A stretch of 11,843 bases of DNA, from assembly GCA_964223495.1 (NCBI GenBank), contig CAXQGL010000004.1, positions 1-11,843 of the forward strand. The letters run 5' to 3'. This stretch comes from UBA8752 sp964223495. Its GTDB lineage: Bacteria > Bacteroidota > Bacteroidia > Flavobacteriales_D > Sanyastnellaceae. Shown one piece after another: positions 1 to 7,559 of this stretch; within the stretch, counting starts at the first letter, position 1; each line of letters begins with the position of its first letter. Position numbers and translations under genes: made by a program. Below the pieces are notes generated by a model. The model made no database searches. It was not told the origin of the DNA and saw nothing but the letters and a program-made list of their open reading frames with translations.

Positions 1-987
1 CCGACCTTGAAGCTGCGACAGTGGGGAGAGGAGCTTACAATTTGGTCGTTCAATGGCCACATTCTTTTTGGGGGGCCAGACTTTCATGGAATCTGTCTTA
101 CAACGGTCTTTGAAAAGGAAGAGATGCAGAGCATTCAAAGGAATTTGTTGGCGCGAATTGAAGGGGATTATTCTTCCTTACGTTACATGTCTGACAAGAA
201 GAAAAGTGATGGCGTGGCACTAGAGAGTGTTGATAATGATAGAGTGTTCGTCATGTATCTGCATGACTTTCTTGATTCCCCTGGGGTGTATGGAGAAACC
301 GTGTTTCATGACCAATGGGATTGGATCCATTGTGCAGAGAAAGCAGTTTCAAGGGTGGGAGGTCATTTATTGTTGAAGTTGCACTCGAATGAAAACCTGT
401 TCACATTGGGGCCAAATGACCTTTTGATCGAGAAGTTTGGTGGAAAGTCGAATGTTTCTTTCGTGGATAGGAATGCCGCATTGAAACAGATTGTGTCTAC
501 CTACAGACCGCGGGCGGTGCTGACCATGTATGGAAGCGTCATCATGGAGTGTGCCTGCATGAACATCCCTGTGATTTATACGTCACACAACCCGTATGTG
601 GCTTTTGATTTTGGTTTGCGGGTGTCATCGAAAAAGGCTTTTGGGAGTGCGATTGAAACGCATGCAAATTGTGCTGTGACCGAGATGGATGAGCAGCAGA
701 TGAAGAGTCGCGCGTGGTTGGTTGCAGAAGCTCAGTTGAGGATCAATAAGCTCATGAAGGATAGCTCTTTGGGTGCAATTCCATTGATTGATGTTCCGCC
801 CTCCTTGATGAAGGAGTTGGGTTTTGACATTGAAGATGGAAGTAATGTTTATGATCGCATAGCCCTTCACGGCTGGAAGACGAACTGGGGCCAGGAGCAT
901 CATCGCTTGCATGAGTACACCAAACAGAAAATCGCTGAATCTCAAGAATACCAGGAGGTTATGGCTCGTTATACTGGAAACGCCTGA
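1..987 (+). CDS. Probable surface polysaccharide (capsule-type) biosynthesis protein, 5' end missing
   Basis: The frame is open from base 1, so the gene starts left of the window; the TTG at base 7 need not be the start. About 326 residues are visible. Numbering from that TTG, three stretches resemble GT-B-like polysaccharide synthesis proteins of the capsule/surface-carbohydrate kind: YLHDFLDSPGVYGE near residues 84-97, a strand ending KLHSN near 124-128, and an acceptor/donor-site-like segment MYGSVIMECACMNIPVIYT near 174-192, where related proteins carry a small-residue loop followed by E-x-A/C-x-x-x-x-P-V-I. No signal peptide or membrane segment is visible, which fits a cytoplasmic enzyme. 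Base composition is clearly lower in GC (42% in bases 181-240) than in the genes to the right (63% in 2581-2640), as is common for O-antigen or capsule loci gained by transfer. It converges with the surA-like gene. The family assignment is from motif resemblance only; substrate unknown. Confidence 0.55.
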   Translation, partial: PTLKLRQWGEELTIWSFNGHILFGGPDFHGICLTTVFEKEEMQSIQRNLLARIEGDYSSLRYMSDKKKSDGVALESVDNDRVFVMYLHDFLDSPGVYGETVFHDQWDWIHCAEKAVSRVGGHLLLKLHSNENLFTLGPNDLLIEKFGGKSNVSFVDRNAALKQIVSTYRPRAVLTMYGSVIMECACMNIPVIYTSHNPYVAFDFGLRVSSKKAFGSAIETHANCAVTEMDEQQMKSRAWLVAEAQLRINKLMKDSSLGAIPLIDVPPSLMKELGFDIEDGSNVYDRIALHGWKTNWGQEHHRLHEYTKQKIAESQEYQEVMARYTGNA

Positions 988-1000
988 TTCATTCCAATGA

Positions 1001-1102
1001 GGCGTGGAGGCTGCCGATGAGCACGAAGACCTCTGCGTTAAGCTCAGCAAGGAGATGGGCAGTTTGGATGAGACATACCTGCACCTTTTGGGCGGTGTGT
1101 GA
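1001..1102 (+). other. Protein-like short reading frame in the convergent spacer, possible gene remnant
   Basis: Between a TGA at 998-1000 and a TGA at 1100-1102, one plus frame reads 33 codons rich in D, E, K and L, ending in the residues SLDETYLHLLGGV. This looks more like a protein C-terminus than random spacer translation. The only possible start is a GTG at 1004. The frame upstream of the TGA overlaps the end of the first gene in a different frame. It may be the tail of a decayed gene, or chance. I would not annotate it as an expressed gene. Confidence 0.2.
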
Positions 1103-1105
1103 CTG

Positions 1106-2482
1106 TTATTCAGTCTCGGCAGCGTCTCCCAACCAGTCGCGGTGGAAATCGCAGCCGGCGAAATCCGGGGTCAGCCGGACGTAGGTCTCGCCGAGTCGGC
1201 GGCGCACCCATTTGTTGAGCTTGGCCTCGCGGAGGTTGGCCTCGACCTGCATCTGGAAGAGTTCGTAGTCCTGTTGTGGATTGGCGGCGTGGGCGGGCTT
1301 TCGCTCGTCGAGCCGGTAGATGGCGTAGGCCTGTTGCTCGGCGCCTTCCACAGCGGTGGCGGTGGAATGTTCGCCCGGGCGGAGTTCGTTGATCAGGAAG
1401 AAGTCGGTGCGCTCGAGCTCATCGACGCCGTGGAAGAGTCCGCCCGTGCGGGGGGTGGTGATGTGCCCGTCCTGGTTGCGCGTTTCCTCTTCCGTGCTGA
1501 AGCGCTTGACGGCTTGTTCGAAGGTCAGCGAGTCGACGTCAAGCAAGGAGGCCACGCTGTCGGCTAGGGCTGCGGCATCCTCGAGGGCCACATCTGGCAC
1601 GGTGGGCTTCACCAGCACGTGGCACATGGAGAAGACCTCGCCGCGGATGTTGGTGGTCTTGACGAAATGGAAGCCGAAATCGCTCTCGAAGACGGGGCTG
1701 AAGGCGCCTTCGGGAGTGGCGAAGACCTGCCCTTCGACTTCGGGAACGAAGGCCCCGCGGTGGATGTCCTCGTAGCAGCCGCCCTTGTATTTGGAGCCGG
1801 GGTCCTCGCTGTGGCGCATGGCCGCCAGGGTGAGGCTGAGGCGACCGGAGACGACTTCGCTGCGGATGCTGTCGAGGAAAGCCCTTGTCTCGAGCTTTTG
1901 GGCCTCGGTGAGCTCCGGTTCGATCAGAATCCGGCTGTAGCGCACTTCCTCGGGAATGAGTGGGAGGCTGTCTGCGGGTATGGCCGCAAAATGGTCGGCG
2001 ATGTCGCGGGGGGTGGCGCGCACCTGACCCTCGATCTCGGCTTGCATCCGATCGGCCATGATCTGCTCGCGCATGGGTTCGCGGAACTCGGCCTTCCATG
2101 CGGCGACGGTCTTGCCATACTCGGCTTCGAACGCCTCGACCGAGCCGAACATGCTGATGTAGTACTCGAGGCGGCGGTCGATCTGGGCGGTCACTTCCCC
2201 ATCGTCCACCATGATGGAGTCGAGGCGCGCCTGGTGCAGCAACAGCTTCTGCAGCATCAATTGGTCCACGATGGGGCAGACGTCCTGAACGGGCATGCCT
2301 GAAGCCTCCATCTGGAAGATCTGGGCGTCGATGTCGCTCTGCAGGATGATCTCGTTGCCCACCACGGCTACGATCCGTTCCAGCTGTTGGAGCTCGGGCT
2401 CCTGTTGGGCGACCAGGGAAAAGCCACCAAAGCAGAGGGCGAGCAACGGGAGTGTGTGTATTGCGTAGCTGCGCGCAGTCAT
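1106..2482 (-). CDS. surA: SurA-like periplasmic peptidyl-prolyl isomerase/chaperone
   Basis: A 458-residue periplasmic foldase, expected to escort unfolded outer-membrane proteins to the BAM complex. Residues 1-25 form a Sec signal peptide with a likely cut after the VA before QQEPE. Residues 34-170 are the SurA N-terminal helical chaperone domain, beginning IVAVVGNEIILQSDID, a hallmark of the family. A first parvulin domain spans about 178-281, with KGGCYEDIHRGAF and the closing FGFHFVK; its first strand reads RYSRILIEP and lacks the usual His. A second parvulin spans about 284-392, with CHVLVKP retaining the His. A C-terminal helix, about 403-435, completes the SurA layout. Length is usual for Bacteroidota SurA. 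The ATG at 2482 overlaps the stop of the upstream lipoprotein gene by four bases (ATGA), which fixes the start and suggests translational coupling. It is the last gene of the minus-strand block. Confidence 0.88.
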   Translation of the reverse strand: MTARSYAIHTLPLLALCFGGFSLVAQQEPELQQLERIVAVVGNEIILQSDIDAQIFQMEASGMPVQDVCPIVDQLMLQKLLLHQARLDSIMVDDGEVTAQIDRRLEYYISMFGSVEAFEAEYGKTVAAWKAEFREPMREQIMADRMQAEIEGQVRATPRDIADHFAAIPADSLPLIPEEVRYSRILIEPELTEAQKLETRAFLDSIRSEVVSGRLSLTLAAMRHSEDPGSKYKGGCYEDIHRGAFVPEVEGQVFATPEGAFSPVFESDFGFHFVKTTNIRGEVFSMCHVLVKPTVPDVALEDAAALADSVASLLDVDSLTFEQAVKRFSTEEETRNQDGHITTPRTGGLFHGVDELERTDFFLINELRPGEHSTATAVEGAEQQAYAIYRLDERKPAHAANPQQDYELFQMQVEANLREAKLNKWVRRRLGETYVRLTPDFAGCDFHRDWLGDAAETE

Positions 2483-3414
2483 GGGAGATTCGAATGGGTG
2501 CCTTCAGATGGCGTTGTACCAGTGCCTGTCGAAGTGGTCAAGGCTGCTTCGGCCCAGGCGGATTGGACGGCTTGCTGGCGCATGGCCTCCAAGGTACGGT
2601 TGCGGCGTCGGTGCAGCAGCAATTCGCCGATGCGTTCCGACACACGCTCGAGGGGACTCAGGGAACCCACGGGAAGTTGCTCCTTGATCAGGAGCAGGGC
2701 CTTGTGCTGGGCCGTCGTTCCTGAGGTGTCCGTCGTTTTCCAGTCTATGCGGCTGACCCGACGGCTCGATTGCAACCGTGCAGTCCTGTTCGGGTCGAGC
2801 GGCACCGTCTGTCCGATTTCTTCCCATGTAAGCCAGCGGTCAGCATCGAGGTCGAAGGGCATGCCCGCATCGGAGCATCGGCTCGCCAGGATGGAGAGCT
2901 TCTCCGGGTCTTCTGACGCGAGTTGCTTCGTCAGGTCACGGATGTCACGAGGGAAGGGGCGGCCTTCCGGAAAAACCACCCATCGCGCCTGGAACAGAGG
3001 GGCGTCGATGCGGAAGAGATCGGCCTGTTCGTTGAGGAAGGCCTGCAACTCCTCTGCGGTCAATGCCGTGTCGAGGTGGTCGCGCAGATAGCGGTCCTCA
3101 TAGGCGTGGATGAGCAGTGACTCCCGATACCGGGCTACGGCCCTCGAGACGTTGCGTTCCTCTTCGGGGAGCTCGGATTCTGCGAGATGAACGAGTGATT
3201 GACGCTGCAGCCAATCGTTGATGGCACGGTCCGCTTTGATCAGGCTGTCCTTCGGACCCAGGCCGCGCGGCAGTCCTTCCATGAGTTCCGAGGCCGTCAG
3301 ATTGACACCGTAGGCGCTGGCCACCACCATTTCCGGGGTCGTAGCCGGCCCCTGTTCCTTGCACCCCATGAGGACAAGGACCAACCCAACACCCAAGCAG
3401 CGCTCCGGACGCAT
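2479..3414 (-). CDS. Foldase-like lipoprotein without a parvulin domain (middle gene of the PPIase triad)
   Basis: A 311-residue predicted lipoprotein: the leader MRPERCLGVGLVLVLMGC gives a lipobox LMG-C with the lipidated Cys at 18 (Met at -2 is slightly unusual). After it comes YGVNLTASELMEGLP, near residues 35-49, a pattern like the entry strand and helix of SurA/PpiC-type chaperone domains, followed by helices through about 140. No HxLxK or closing FGxH motif of parvulin is seen, so isomerase activity is unlikely. The tail from 291 is Ser/Thr-rich and probably disordered. Bacteroidota genomes often encode a lipoprotein of this kind between a long PPIase and SurA, commonly annotated as PPIase. 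Its ATG shares one base with the stop of the upstream gene (TGATG), and its stop overlaps surA by four bases. The likely role is a periplasmic, membrane-anchored partner of the two isomerases; this role is inferred from context. Confidence 0.75.
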   Translation of the reverse strand: MRPERCLGVGLVLVLMGCKEQGPATTPEMVVASAYGVNLTASELMEGLPRGLGPKDSLIKADRAINDWLQRQSLVHLAESELPEEERNVSRAVARYRESLLIHAYEDRYLRDHLDTALTAEELQAFLNEQADLFRIDAPLFQARWVVFPEGRPFPRDIRDLTKQLASEDPEKLSILASRCSDAGMPFDLDADRWLTWEEIGQTVPLDPNRTARLQSSRRVSRIDWKTTDTSGTTAQHKALLLIKEQLPVGSLSPLERVSERIGELLLHRRRNRTLEAMRQQAVQSAWAEAALTTSTGTGTTPSEGTHSNLP

Positions 3415-5384
3415 CAGCGGATGCCGTGCAGGACGTCGCGGTTGACCTCGAAGCCGTACTTGCTGCGGAGCTCTTGGATCCAGCTGGTTTCGAGGTGGTC
3501 CTGGAAATCGGCGATGACCCTTCCACGGGCCTCCTCCAGCGTCTTCCGGGTGGGGGGCGTGACTTCGCGGATTTCGACGAAACGGATCTGACCATCCACC
3601 TCCACGGGATCGGTGATGCCGGTGCCGCCCAAAGCGGAATACGCGTCATCGAGCACGGGATTCAATCCCACTTCCACCCGGCTTTCCTCGATCGTGATGC
3701 TCAACGGATTCTCGGAGACCATCTCTCGGCGCATGGTTTCCACATCACCATCCGAGGAGGTCACAGCCATGACCTGTTCTGCAGTGGCAGTGTCCACGCA
3801 CCGGAAGATGCGGCCATCGAGTCGGGTCTTCCACTCGTATTCAGCTTCGTGCTGGGCCCAGAAATCGGCGAGGCCTGCACTGTCGCGTACAGCGCGGCTC
3901 CACACCTTGCGGTCGGTCAATTCGAACAGCAGGATGCCATCGTGGTATTCTTCCATCAGCAGGCGGAAGTCGTTGTGCTTCTGTTCGAGTCGGGCATCCT
4001 CGTAGGCGATGACCTGTTCGTCTCCAAAGGGAACGAGGGCCTCGTGGAGGACATCCATTGCCGTCTTTCCCGTGACATCGACCCGGGCCCGCTTGTCATT
4101 GAGAAAGGCCACGAAGTCGGCGACCTTGACCTTGTCCTCTCCAACGGTCAGGATGGGCTTCTTGGCGAGGCCCTTCTTGACGGAGATTTCCTGCAGCATG
4201 CTGTCCACGACCACGGCCTCGGCCAATTGATCGAAGCGCTTCTGGTCCACGACGAAACCGTATTCGGCCTTGCGCTTTTCGATGAAGCTCTTGCGCACCT
4301 GTTCGGAGCGGCTGTCGCGCTGCAGGCGCTTTTCAAGGTCCCGTTTGGCATCCTCGAAGGTGGGCGGGGCCTTGTACTCGAGGCGCTGGATGAGGTGCCA
4401 GCCATATTGGGTCTGCACGGGCTCGGAGATGTCCCCATCTTCGGCCAATCCGAAGGCGGCCTCTTCGAACGATTCCACCATGCGTCCCGTCCCGAACCAA
4501 GGCAGCTCTCCTCCCTTGGTACGGGAGCTCTGATCGGCACTGTGCTGCCTCGCGAGTTCCGCGAAATCCGCTCCACCGGCCAATTCTGCCGCCAATGCGT
4601 CAATCTTGGTGCGGGCTTCCTCTGGCCCACCCTTGGCTTCATCCGGGCGGATCATGATGTGCGCGCAGCGCAATTCTCCCCGGGCTTGACGGCGGCCGGT
4701 CAGCTTGATGATGTGGTAGCCGTAGCGGGTGCGAATGGGCCCCACCACATCGCCCACCTCGGCTTTGTAGCAGGCGTCCTCGAAGGAGTAGAGCATCATG
4801 AAGGCGCTGAACCATCCGAGGTCCCCGCCATTGTCCTTGACGCTCGGGTCGTCGCTTCCTCCGCGTGATCGTGCAATGTTGGCGAAGTCCTCACCGCTGG
4901 AGATGCGCTCTTTCATGGCCATGGCCTTGTTCCAGGCCTGGACGGTGTCGGCGGGCGTGGCTTCGGCACCCAGCTTGACGAGGAGGTGGGAAGCCCGGAC
5001 TTCCTCCAGGGTCCGGTCATAGGCCTGGGAGACCAATTCATCCAACAGCTCATTGTCCACGAGGTAGGGGCGGGCGAGTTGCTTTCGGTAGCCGGCCAGC
5101 TCGGTTACGAAGGAGGTGGCCGTATCCATTCCGAGGTCCTCGGCCGCCTTGACCTTCAACTTGAAGTCGATGAACAACTCCATGTATTCGTCCAGGCTCT
5201 CATTCGAGATGAGGCTGTCGCGGTTGTTCTTCTTGAAAATGTGGGCGAAATCCTCGGCCGAGACGGACTCGCCTGCGACGGTCAGTACGGTTTGTGCGAC
5301 CGAGGCGTTCGGCATTCCCGCGACGAGGAATGTGCCAAAGACAAGGGCGAAGAGATGGAATCCGGGAAAGAAGCGGTGGCTCAT
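3414..5384 (-). CDS. Periplasmic double-parvulin peptidyl-prolyl cis-trans isomerase
   Basis: A 656-residue exported foldase that should isomerise X-Pro bonds in periplasmic or outer-membrane clients. Residues 1-30 are a signal peptide, with a likely cut after ASVA. Residues 31-125 form a helical PpiC/SurA-like N domain containing VDNELLDELVSQAYDRT. Parvulin 1 spans about 127-229 (ASHLLVK with His 133; GGDLGWFSAF; closing YGYHIIKL). Parvulin 2 spans about 237-335 (CAHIMIR with His 242; GGELPWFGTGRM; closing YGWHLIQ). Both keep the family's conserved His pairs, unlike the first parvulin of the downstream SurA. The remaining 320 residues are mixed helix and strand with no motif I can name; long C-terminal regions are usual for this Bacteroidota protein. 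It is the first gene of the overlapping triad. The start at 5384 gives a complete signal peptide. Confidence 0.87.
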   Translation of the reverse strand: MSHRFFPGFHLFALVFGTFLVAGMPNASVAQTVLTVAGESVSAEDFAHIFKKNNRDSLISNESLDEYMELFIDFKLKVKAAEDLGMDTATSFVTELAGYRKQLARPYLVDNELLDELVSQAYDRTLEEVRASHLLVKLGAEATPADTVQAWNKAMAMKERISSGEDFANIARSRGGSDDPSVKDNGGDLGWFSAFMMLYSFEDACYKAEVGDVVGPIRTRYGYHIIKLTGRRQARGELRCAHIMIRPDEAKGGPEEARTKIDALAAELAGGADFAELARQHSADQSSRTKGGELPWFGTGRMVESFEEAAFGLAEDGDISEPVQTQYGWHLIQRLEYKAPPTFEDAKRDLEKRLQRDSRSEQVRKSFIEKRKAEYGFVVDQKRFDQLAEAVVVDSMLQEISVKKGLAKKPILTVGEDKVKVADFVAFLNDKRARVDVTGKTAMDVLHEALVPFGDEQVIAYEDARLEQKHNDFRLLMEEYHDGILLFELTDRKVWSRAVRDSAGLADFWAQHEAEYEWKTRLDGRIFRCVDTATAEQVMAVTSSDGDVETMRREMVSENPLSITIEESRVEVGLNPVLDDAYSALGGTGITDPVEVDGQIRFVEIREVTPPTRKTLEEARGRVIADFQDHLETSWIQELRSKYGFEVNRDVLHGIR

Positions 5385-5401
5385 CGTTGCGAATTGGACG
5401 C

Positions 5402-5409
5402 CGAATTTA
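5402..5409 (-). promoter_or_regulatory. Possible Bacteroidota -7 box (TAAATTCG) upstream of the PPIase triad
   Basis: The minus strand reads TAAATTCG 17 bases before the PPIase ATG. It matches the Bacteroidota -7 consensus TAnnTTTG at all but one fixed base. No TTG-type -33 element is evident at the right distance. It could give the triad its own promoter in addition to read-through from the barrel genes. Weak evidence. Confidence 0.25.
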
Positions 5410-5438
5410 GCGTCTATCGCGTGCCTGTGCAGGGTCGT

Positions 5439-5454
5439 GGCCTTCCCGCAGGCC
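5439..5454 (-). terminator. Short GC hairpin downstream of PorG-like gene B
   Basis: GGCCT (5439-5443) and AGGCC (5450-5454) form a perfect five-pair stem with a six-base loop, starting six bases after the stop codon of the barrel gene. No T-run follows on the minus strand, so it is not a convincing intrinsic terminator. It may only attenuate transcription or protect an mRNA end between the barrel and PPIase genes. Confidence 0.2.
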
Positions 5455-5459
5455 CTCCT

Positions 5460-6467
5460 TTATCTTTTGTTTTCCACCCGGGGGCCGCGGAAGCGCTTCC
5501 TGTGGAAGGATTCCACCGGGGTCGAGAACATGGAGCGCGATACTTTCAGACCCACCGTCCAATAGGTGTCCCGGGTGTCCACATTGCCGCGTTGTGGTTG
5601 ACGCTCTTCTTCAAGGCCCTGCTGGTACTGGAAGGTGCTGATGTTGGGAGCCCCCGGACAGGGCGGTTGGTCCGCAGCATTGGATTGGCTGGTCAGGGCG
5701 AGCCCGAGTGGATTCATGTCCCAAGGATTGGCATAACGGGCATTGATGTCATCGAGGTGATCGGTCCAGGTCCATCGAAACAGGCCGGACAGGGTGACAT
5801 GCCAAGGCCTCCCGGAGCCATTGTCCGCGGTGAGGGTCCATGAGAGACCGAAAGGCGCCGTGAGGATCCACTTGTCATAGGCGGTGCCTTCCGTTTGCAC
5901 CGTCCGCAGGTCGTGCCATTCACCGGGTGTGGTGTAGCCCATTTCGATGAGCTTGTCATAGCAGGGGTTGTCCCGGTCCACGCGTGCCATGGGCGCATGG
6001 TGCAACAGGGCCAGGCCTCCTTGCATGCGCAGGCTGTGGGCCAGCGTCCAGGACCCGACGCCTCCTCCCATCCTCAGCAGGGGGTAGTCCACGGTGGCGG
6101 CCAGTTCTGTCATTTCGTTGCGGAAATGGAGGTTCCGAACGAAGGCGACGATGTTGTTGGATACGCTGTCGGCACCTTGGATGCGAATGCGTTGGAGGTC
6201 GAGGTTCCACGCGATGCGTTTGCCCTTCTGTTGTGCCCGCATTCCGAGACCTCCGCCCATCTGGACGAGGTGCCATTGGGTGTCGCTCAAGAGTCCGTAG
6301 CGCCCCTTATGGCCGATATCACCGCAGTAGCCGGCAACATGGGTGGATGCGCCAATTTCCAGCTGCCAGTTTTCAGGCCAGCGCAATTGCGCTGCTGCAG
6401 GGTGCTGTGCCGAAAGGACCAGAACCGAACAAAGTGTGGAGAGCAAGTAGAAGCGTGACAAACCCAT
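5460..6467 (-). CDS. PorG-like (DUF6089-type) outer-membrane beta-barrel protein, copy B
   Basis: 335 residues starting at the ATG at 6467. A longer frame begins at a TTG at 6479, but that codon lies inside the putative promoter box, so I reject it. Residues 1-26 are a signal peptide (cut after AAA). The mature protein alternates short amphipathic strands with turns, as in a beta-barrel. Diagnostic stretches shared with the neighbouring paralogue are CGDIG (48-52), RNLHFRNEMTEL (111-122) and a late TDHLDDINARYANPWDM (235-251). These are typical of DUF6089 proteins, the family that includes the T9SS component PorG, which contacts the PorK/PorN ring. The last 15 residues are strongly basic. Cys 48, 169 and 270 are absent at matching positions in the paralogue. 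The gene lies 45 bases behind copy A on the same strand. Whether this copy is a true PorG is inference. Confidence 0.72.
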   Translation of the reverse strand: MGLSRFYLLSTLCSVLVLSAQHPAAAQLRWPENWQLEIGASTHVAGYCGDIGHKGRYGLLSDTQWHLVQMGGGLGMRAQQKGKRIAWNLDLQRIRIQGADSVSNNIVAFVRNLHFRNEMTELAATVDYPLLRMGGGVGSWTLAHSLRMQGGLALLHHAPMARVDRDNPCYDKLIEMGYTTPGEWHDLRTVQTEGTAYDKWILTAPFGLSWTLTADNGSGRPWHVTLSGLFRWTWTDHLDDINARYANPWDMNPLGLALTSQSNAADQPPCPGAPNISTFQYQQGLEEERQPQRGNVDTRDTYWTVGLKVSRSMFSTPVESFHRKRFRGPRVENKR

Positions 6468-6476
6468 GGTCTGCCA

Positions 6477-6484
6477 CAAAAATA
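6477..6484 (-). promoter_or_regulatory. Bacteroidota -7 promoter box TATTTTTG before PorG-like gene B
   Basis: The minus strand carries TATTTTTG, a full match to the Bacteroidota TAnnTTTG element, nine bases before the ATG at 6467. A transcript starting a few bases after the box would have almost no leader. No TTTG at -33 is visible; a direct repeat occupies that region instead. The box supports the ATG at 6467 as the start. Confidence 0.5.
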
Positions 6485-6515
6485 CGACGAATTATCTAAT
6501 TTATTCGACGAATTA
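6485..6515 (-). repeat. Tandem direct repeat TAATTCGTCG, 21-base period, abutting a -7 box
   Basis: On the minus strand TAATTCGTCG occurs at 6515-6506 and again at 6494-6485, both copies identical over ten bases with start-to-start distance 21, about two helical turns. The second copy touches the TATTTTTG box. The first includes the stop codon of PorG-like gene A. The spacing on one helix face and the position over the -33 region are what an activator or repressor dimer site would show. The spacer is also much richer in AT than its surroundings. Confidence 0.5.
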
Positions 6516-7547
6516 GAATTTCATGCGGGTGGACTTGCGGAAAAGTCCGCCGCCCTTCTTGTTCCCGTAGGTGCTCCGGCTCCGGTTGAAACTCTGGCTG
6601 CGTCCATTGAGCACCTTGCCATAGGTGATGACCAAAGTGCCGTAGGAATCTGTATTGGCCGGGTTACCTCGAATGACCGGAATTTCTTCTCCGATATAAC
6701 TGTGGGCAGTCATGCTGCCGGCTGGCCTGTTGGGATCATCGCCATTGGCCAGGGCCAAATCCGTAGGATTGGCTTGGGAAGAAAGTGCCGCCGCCAGGAG
6801 CGACGACATCTCTGATGGGTCTGCATAGAAGCCTGAGATGTCATCGAGATAGTCGGTGTCGGTCATGCGGAATCCGATTTCGATTCCAACATAGAAGTCG
6901 GCAGCGCCACCTTTTTTCTGTCCGGTGATGATGGCACTGAGGCCGAATGGAACAGTATTGATGAGCAATTGATCCTGATAGTCGACTCCTTCCGTCATCA
7001 ATTCAGGCAAACTGTGCCACCTGTCCTGATCGCTATCTGAGAAGGCGCCGTACAGTTCATTGTTGACGTCGATTCTGGCTTCTGGATTGTGCGACAATCG
7101 CGCCAAACCGATGAATCCACGAACGGTGAGCATGGCTCGGCGCTGGCGGGCCCAGACGAGGGGCTTTTGCAGGAGGTCTCGTTCCAGGCGGATGCTGCCT
7201 TCCGTCATGTGATTGCGGAAGTGCAGGTTGCGTGCCCGGCGGGGTGCATACTTGGTGTCCTTGTCGCTGCCGGAAATGTGGATGCGGCTGAGATCGGTGC
7301 GGATGTGCCACAGTCCGTCGCGGTCCAATTTGCGCCGCGCGTAAACACCGAATGCTGGACGCGACCGGAATTCCTGCATGTCCCAGATGAAATCTCGGCG
7401 GGAAGTGACACCGTCGCCGATGTCGCCCATATAATTGGCCATTCCAACTGAGAATCCAACATCCCAATGGCCTTGGGCCACAGCTCCCTCAAAGCCTGTG
7501 ATGGAGGCTATTAGGATCACGAATGGGATGAGACGCGCTGTTCGCAT
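6513..7547 (-). CDS. PorG-like (DUF6089-type) outer-membrane beta-barrel protein, copy A
   Basis: 344 residues. Residues 1-25 form a signal peptide ending GAVA before QGHWDVG. Barrel signature stretches are ANYMGDIGDG (37-46), LSRIHISGSD (86-95), RNLHFRNHMTEG (106-117) and TDYLDDISGFYADPSEM (231-247), all with clear counterparts in copy B, so the two genes are tandem paralogues that have diverged strongly. DUF6089/PorG-like proteins sit in the outer membrane; PorG takes part in type IX secretion by binding the periplasmic PorK/PorN ring. The C-terminus, after about residue 312, is Ser/Arg/Gly-rich and basic (KSTRMKF end). It is the first gene of the minus-strand block, diverging from the FMN enzyme gene across a 147-base control region. 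In many Flavobacteria the true porG lies beside bamA; that neighbourhood is absent here, so exact function is open. Confidence 0.72.
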   Translation of the reverse strand: MRTARLIPFVILIASITGFEGAVAQGHWDVGFSVGMANYMGDIGDGVTSRRDFIWDMQEFRSRPAFGVYARRKLDRDGLWHIRTDLSRIHISGSDKDTKYAPRRARNLHFRNHMTEGSIRLERDLLQKPLVWARQRRAMLTVRGFIGLARLSHNPEARIDVNNELYGAFSDSDQDRWHSLPELMTEGVDYQDQLLINTVPFGLSAIITGQKKGGAADFYVGIEIGFRMTDTDYLDDISGFYADPSEMSSLLAAALSSQANPTDLALANGDDPNRPAGSMTAHSYIGEEIPVIRGNPANTDSYGTLVITYGKVLNGRSQSFNRSRSTYGNKKGGGLFRKSTRMKF

Positions 7548-7551
7548 GGGA

Positions 7552-7559
7552 CAAAAATG
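7552..7559 (-). promoter_or_regulatory. Probable -7 box CATTTTTG before PorG-like gene A
   Basis: The minus strand reads CATTTTTG, one base off TAnnTTTG, four bases before the ATG at 7547. With the following TC it forms CATTTTTGTC, an exact inverted copy of the element in front of the divergent plus-strand gene. If it is the -7 element, the transcript would begin at or very near the start codon. No -33 element is recognisable. Confidence 0.4.

Noticed and set aside
3426..4868. 480-codon open frame on the plus strand opposite the PPIase gene
   Set aside because: The minus frame encodes two clear parvulin domains. The antisense translation is low in complexity and has no recognisable motif.
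6468..6479. TTG start extending PorG-like gene B by four codons
   Set aside because: The codon overlaps the putative -7 box, and the ATG at 6467 already gives a normal signal peptide.
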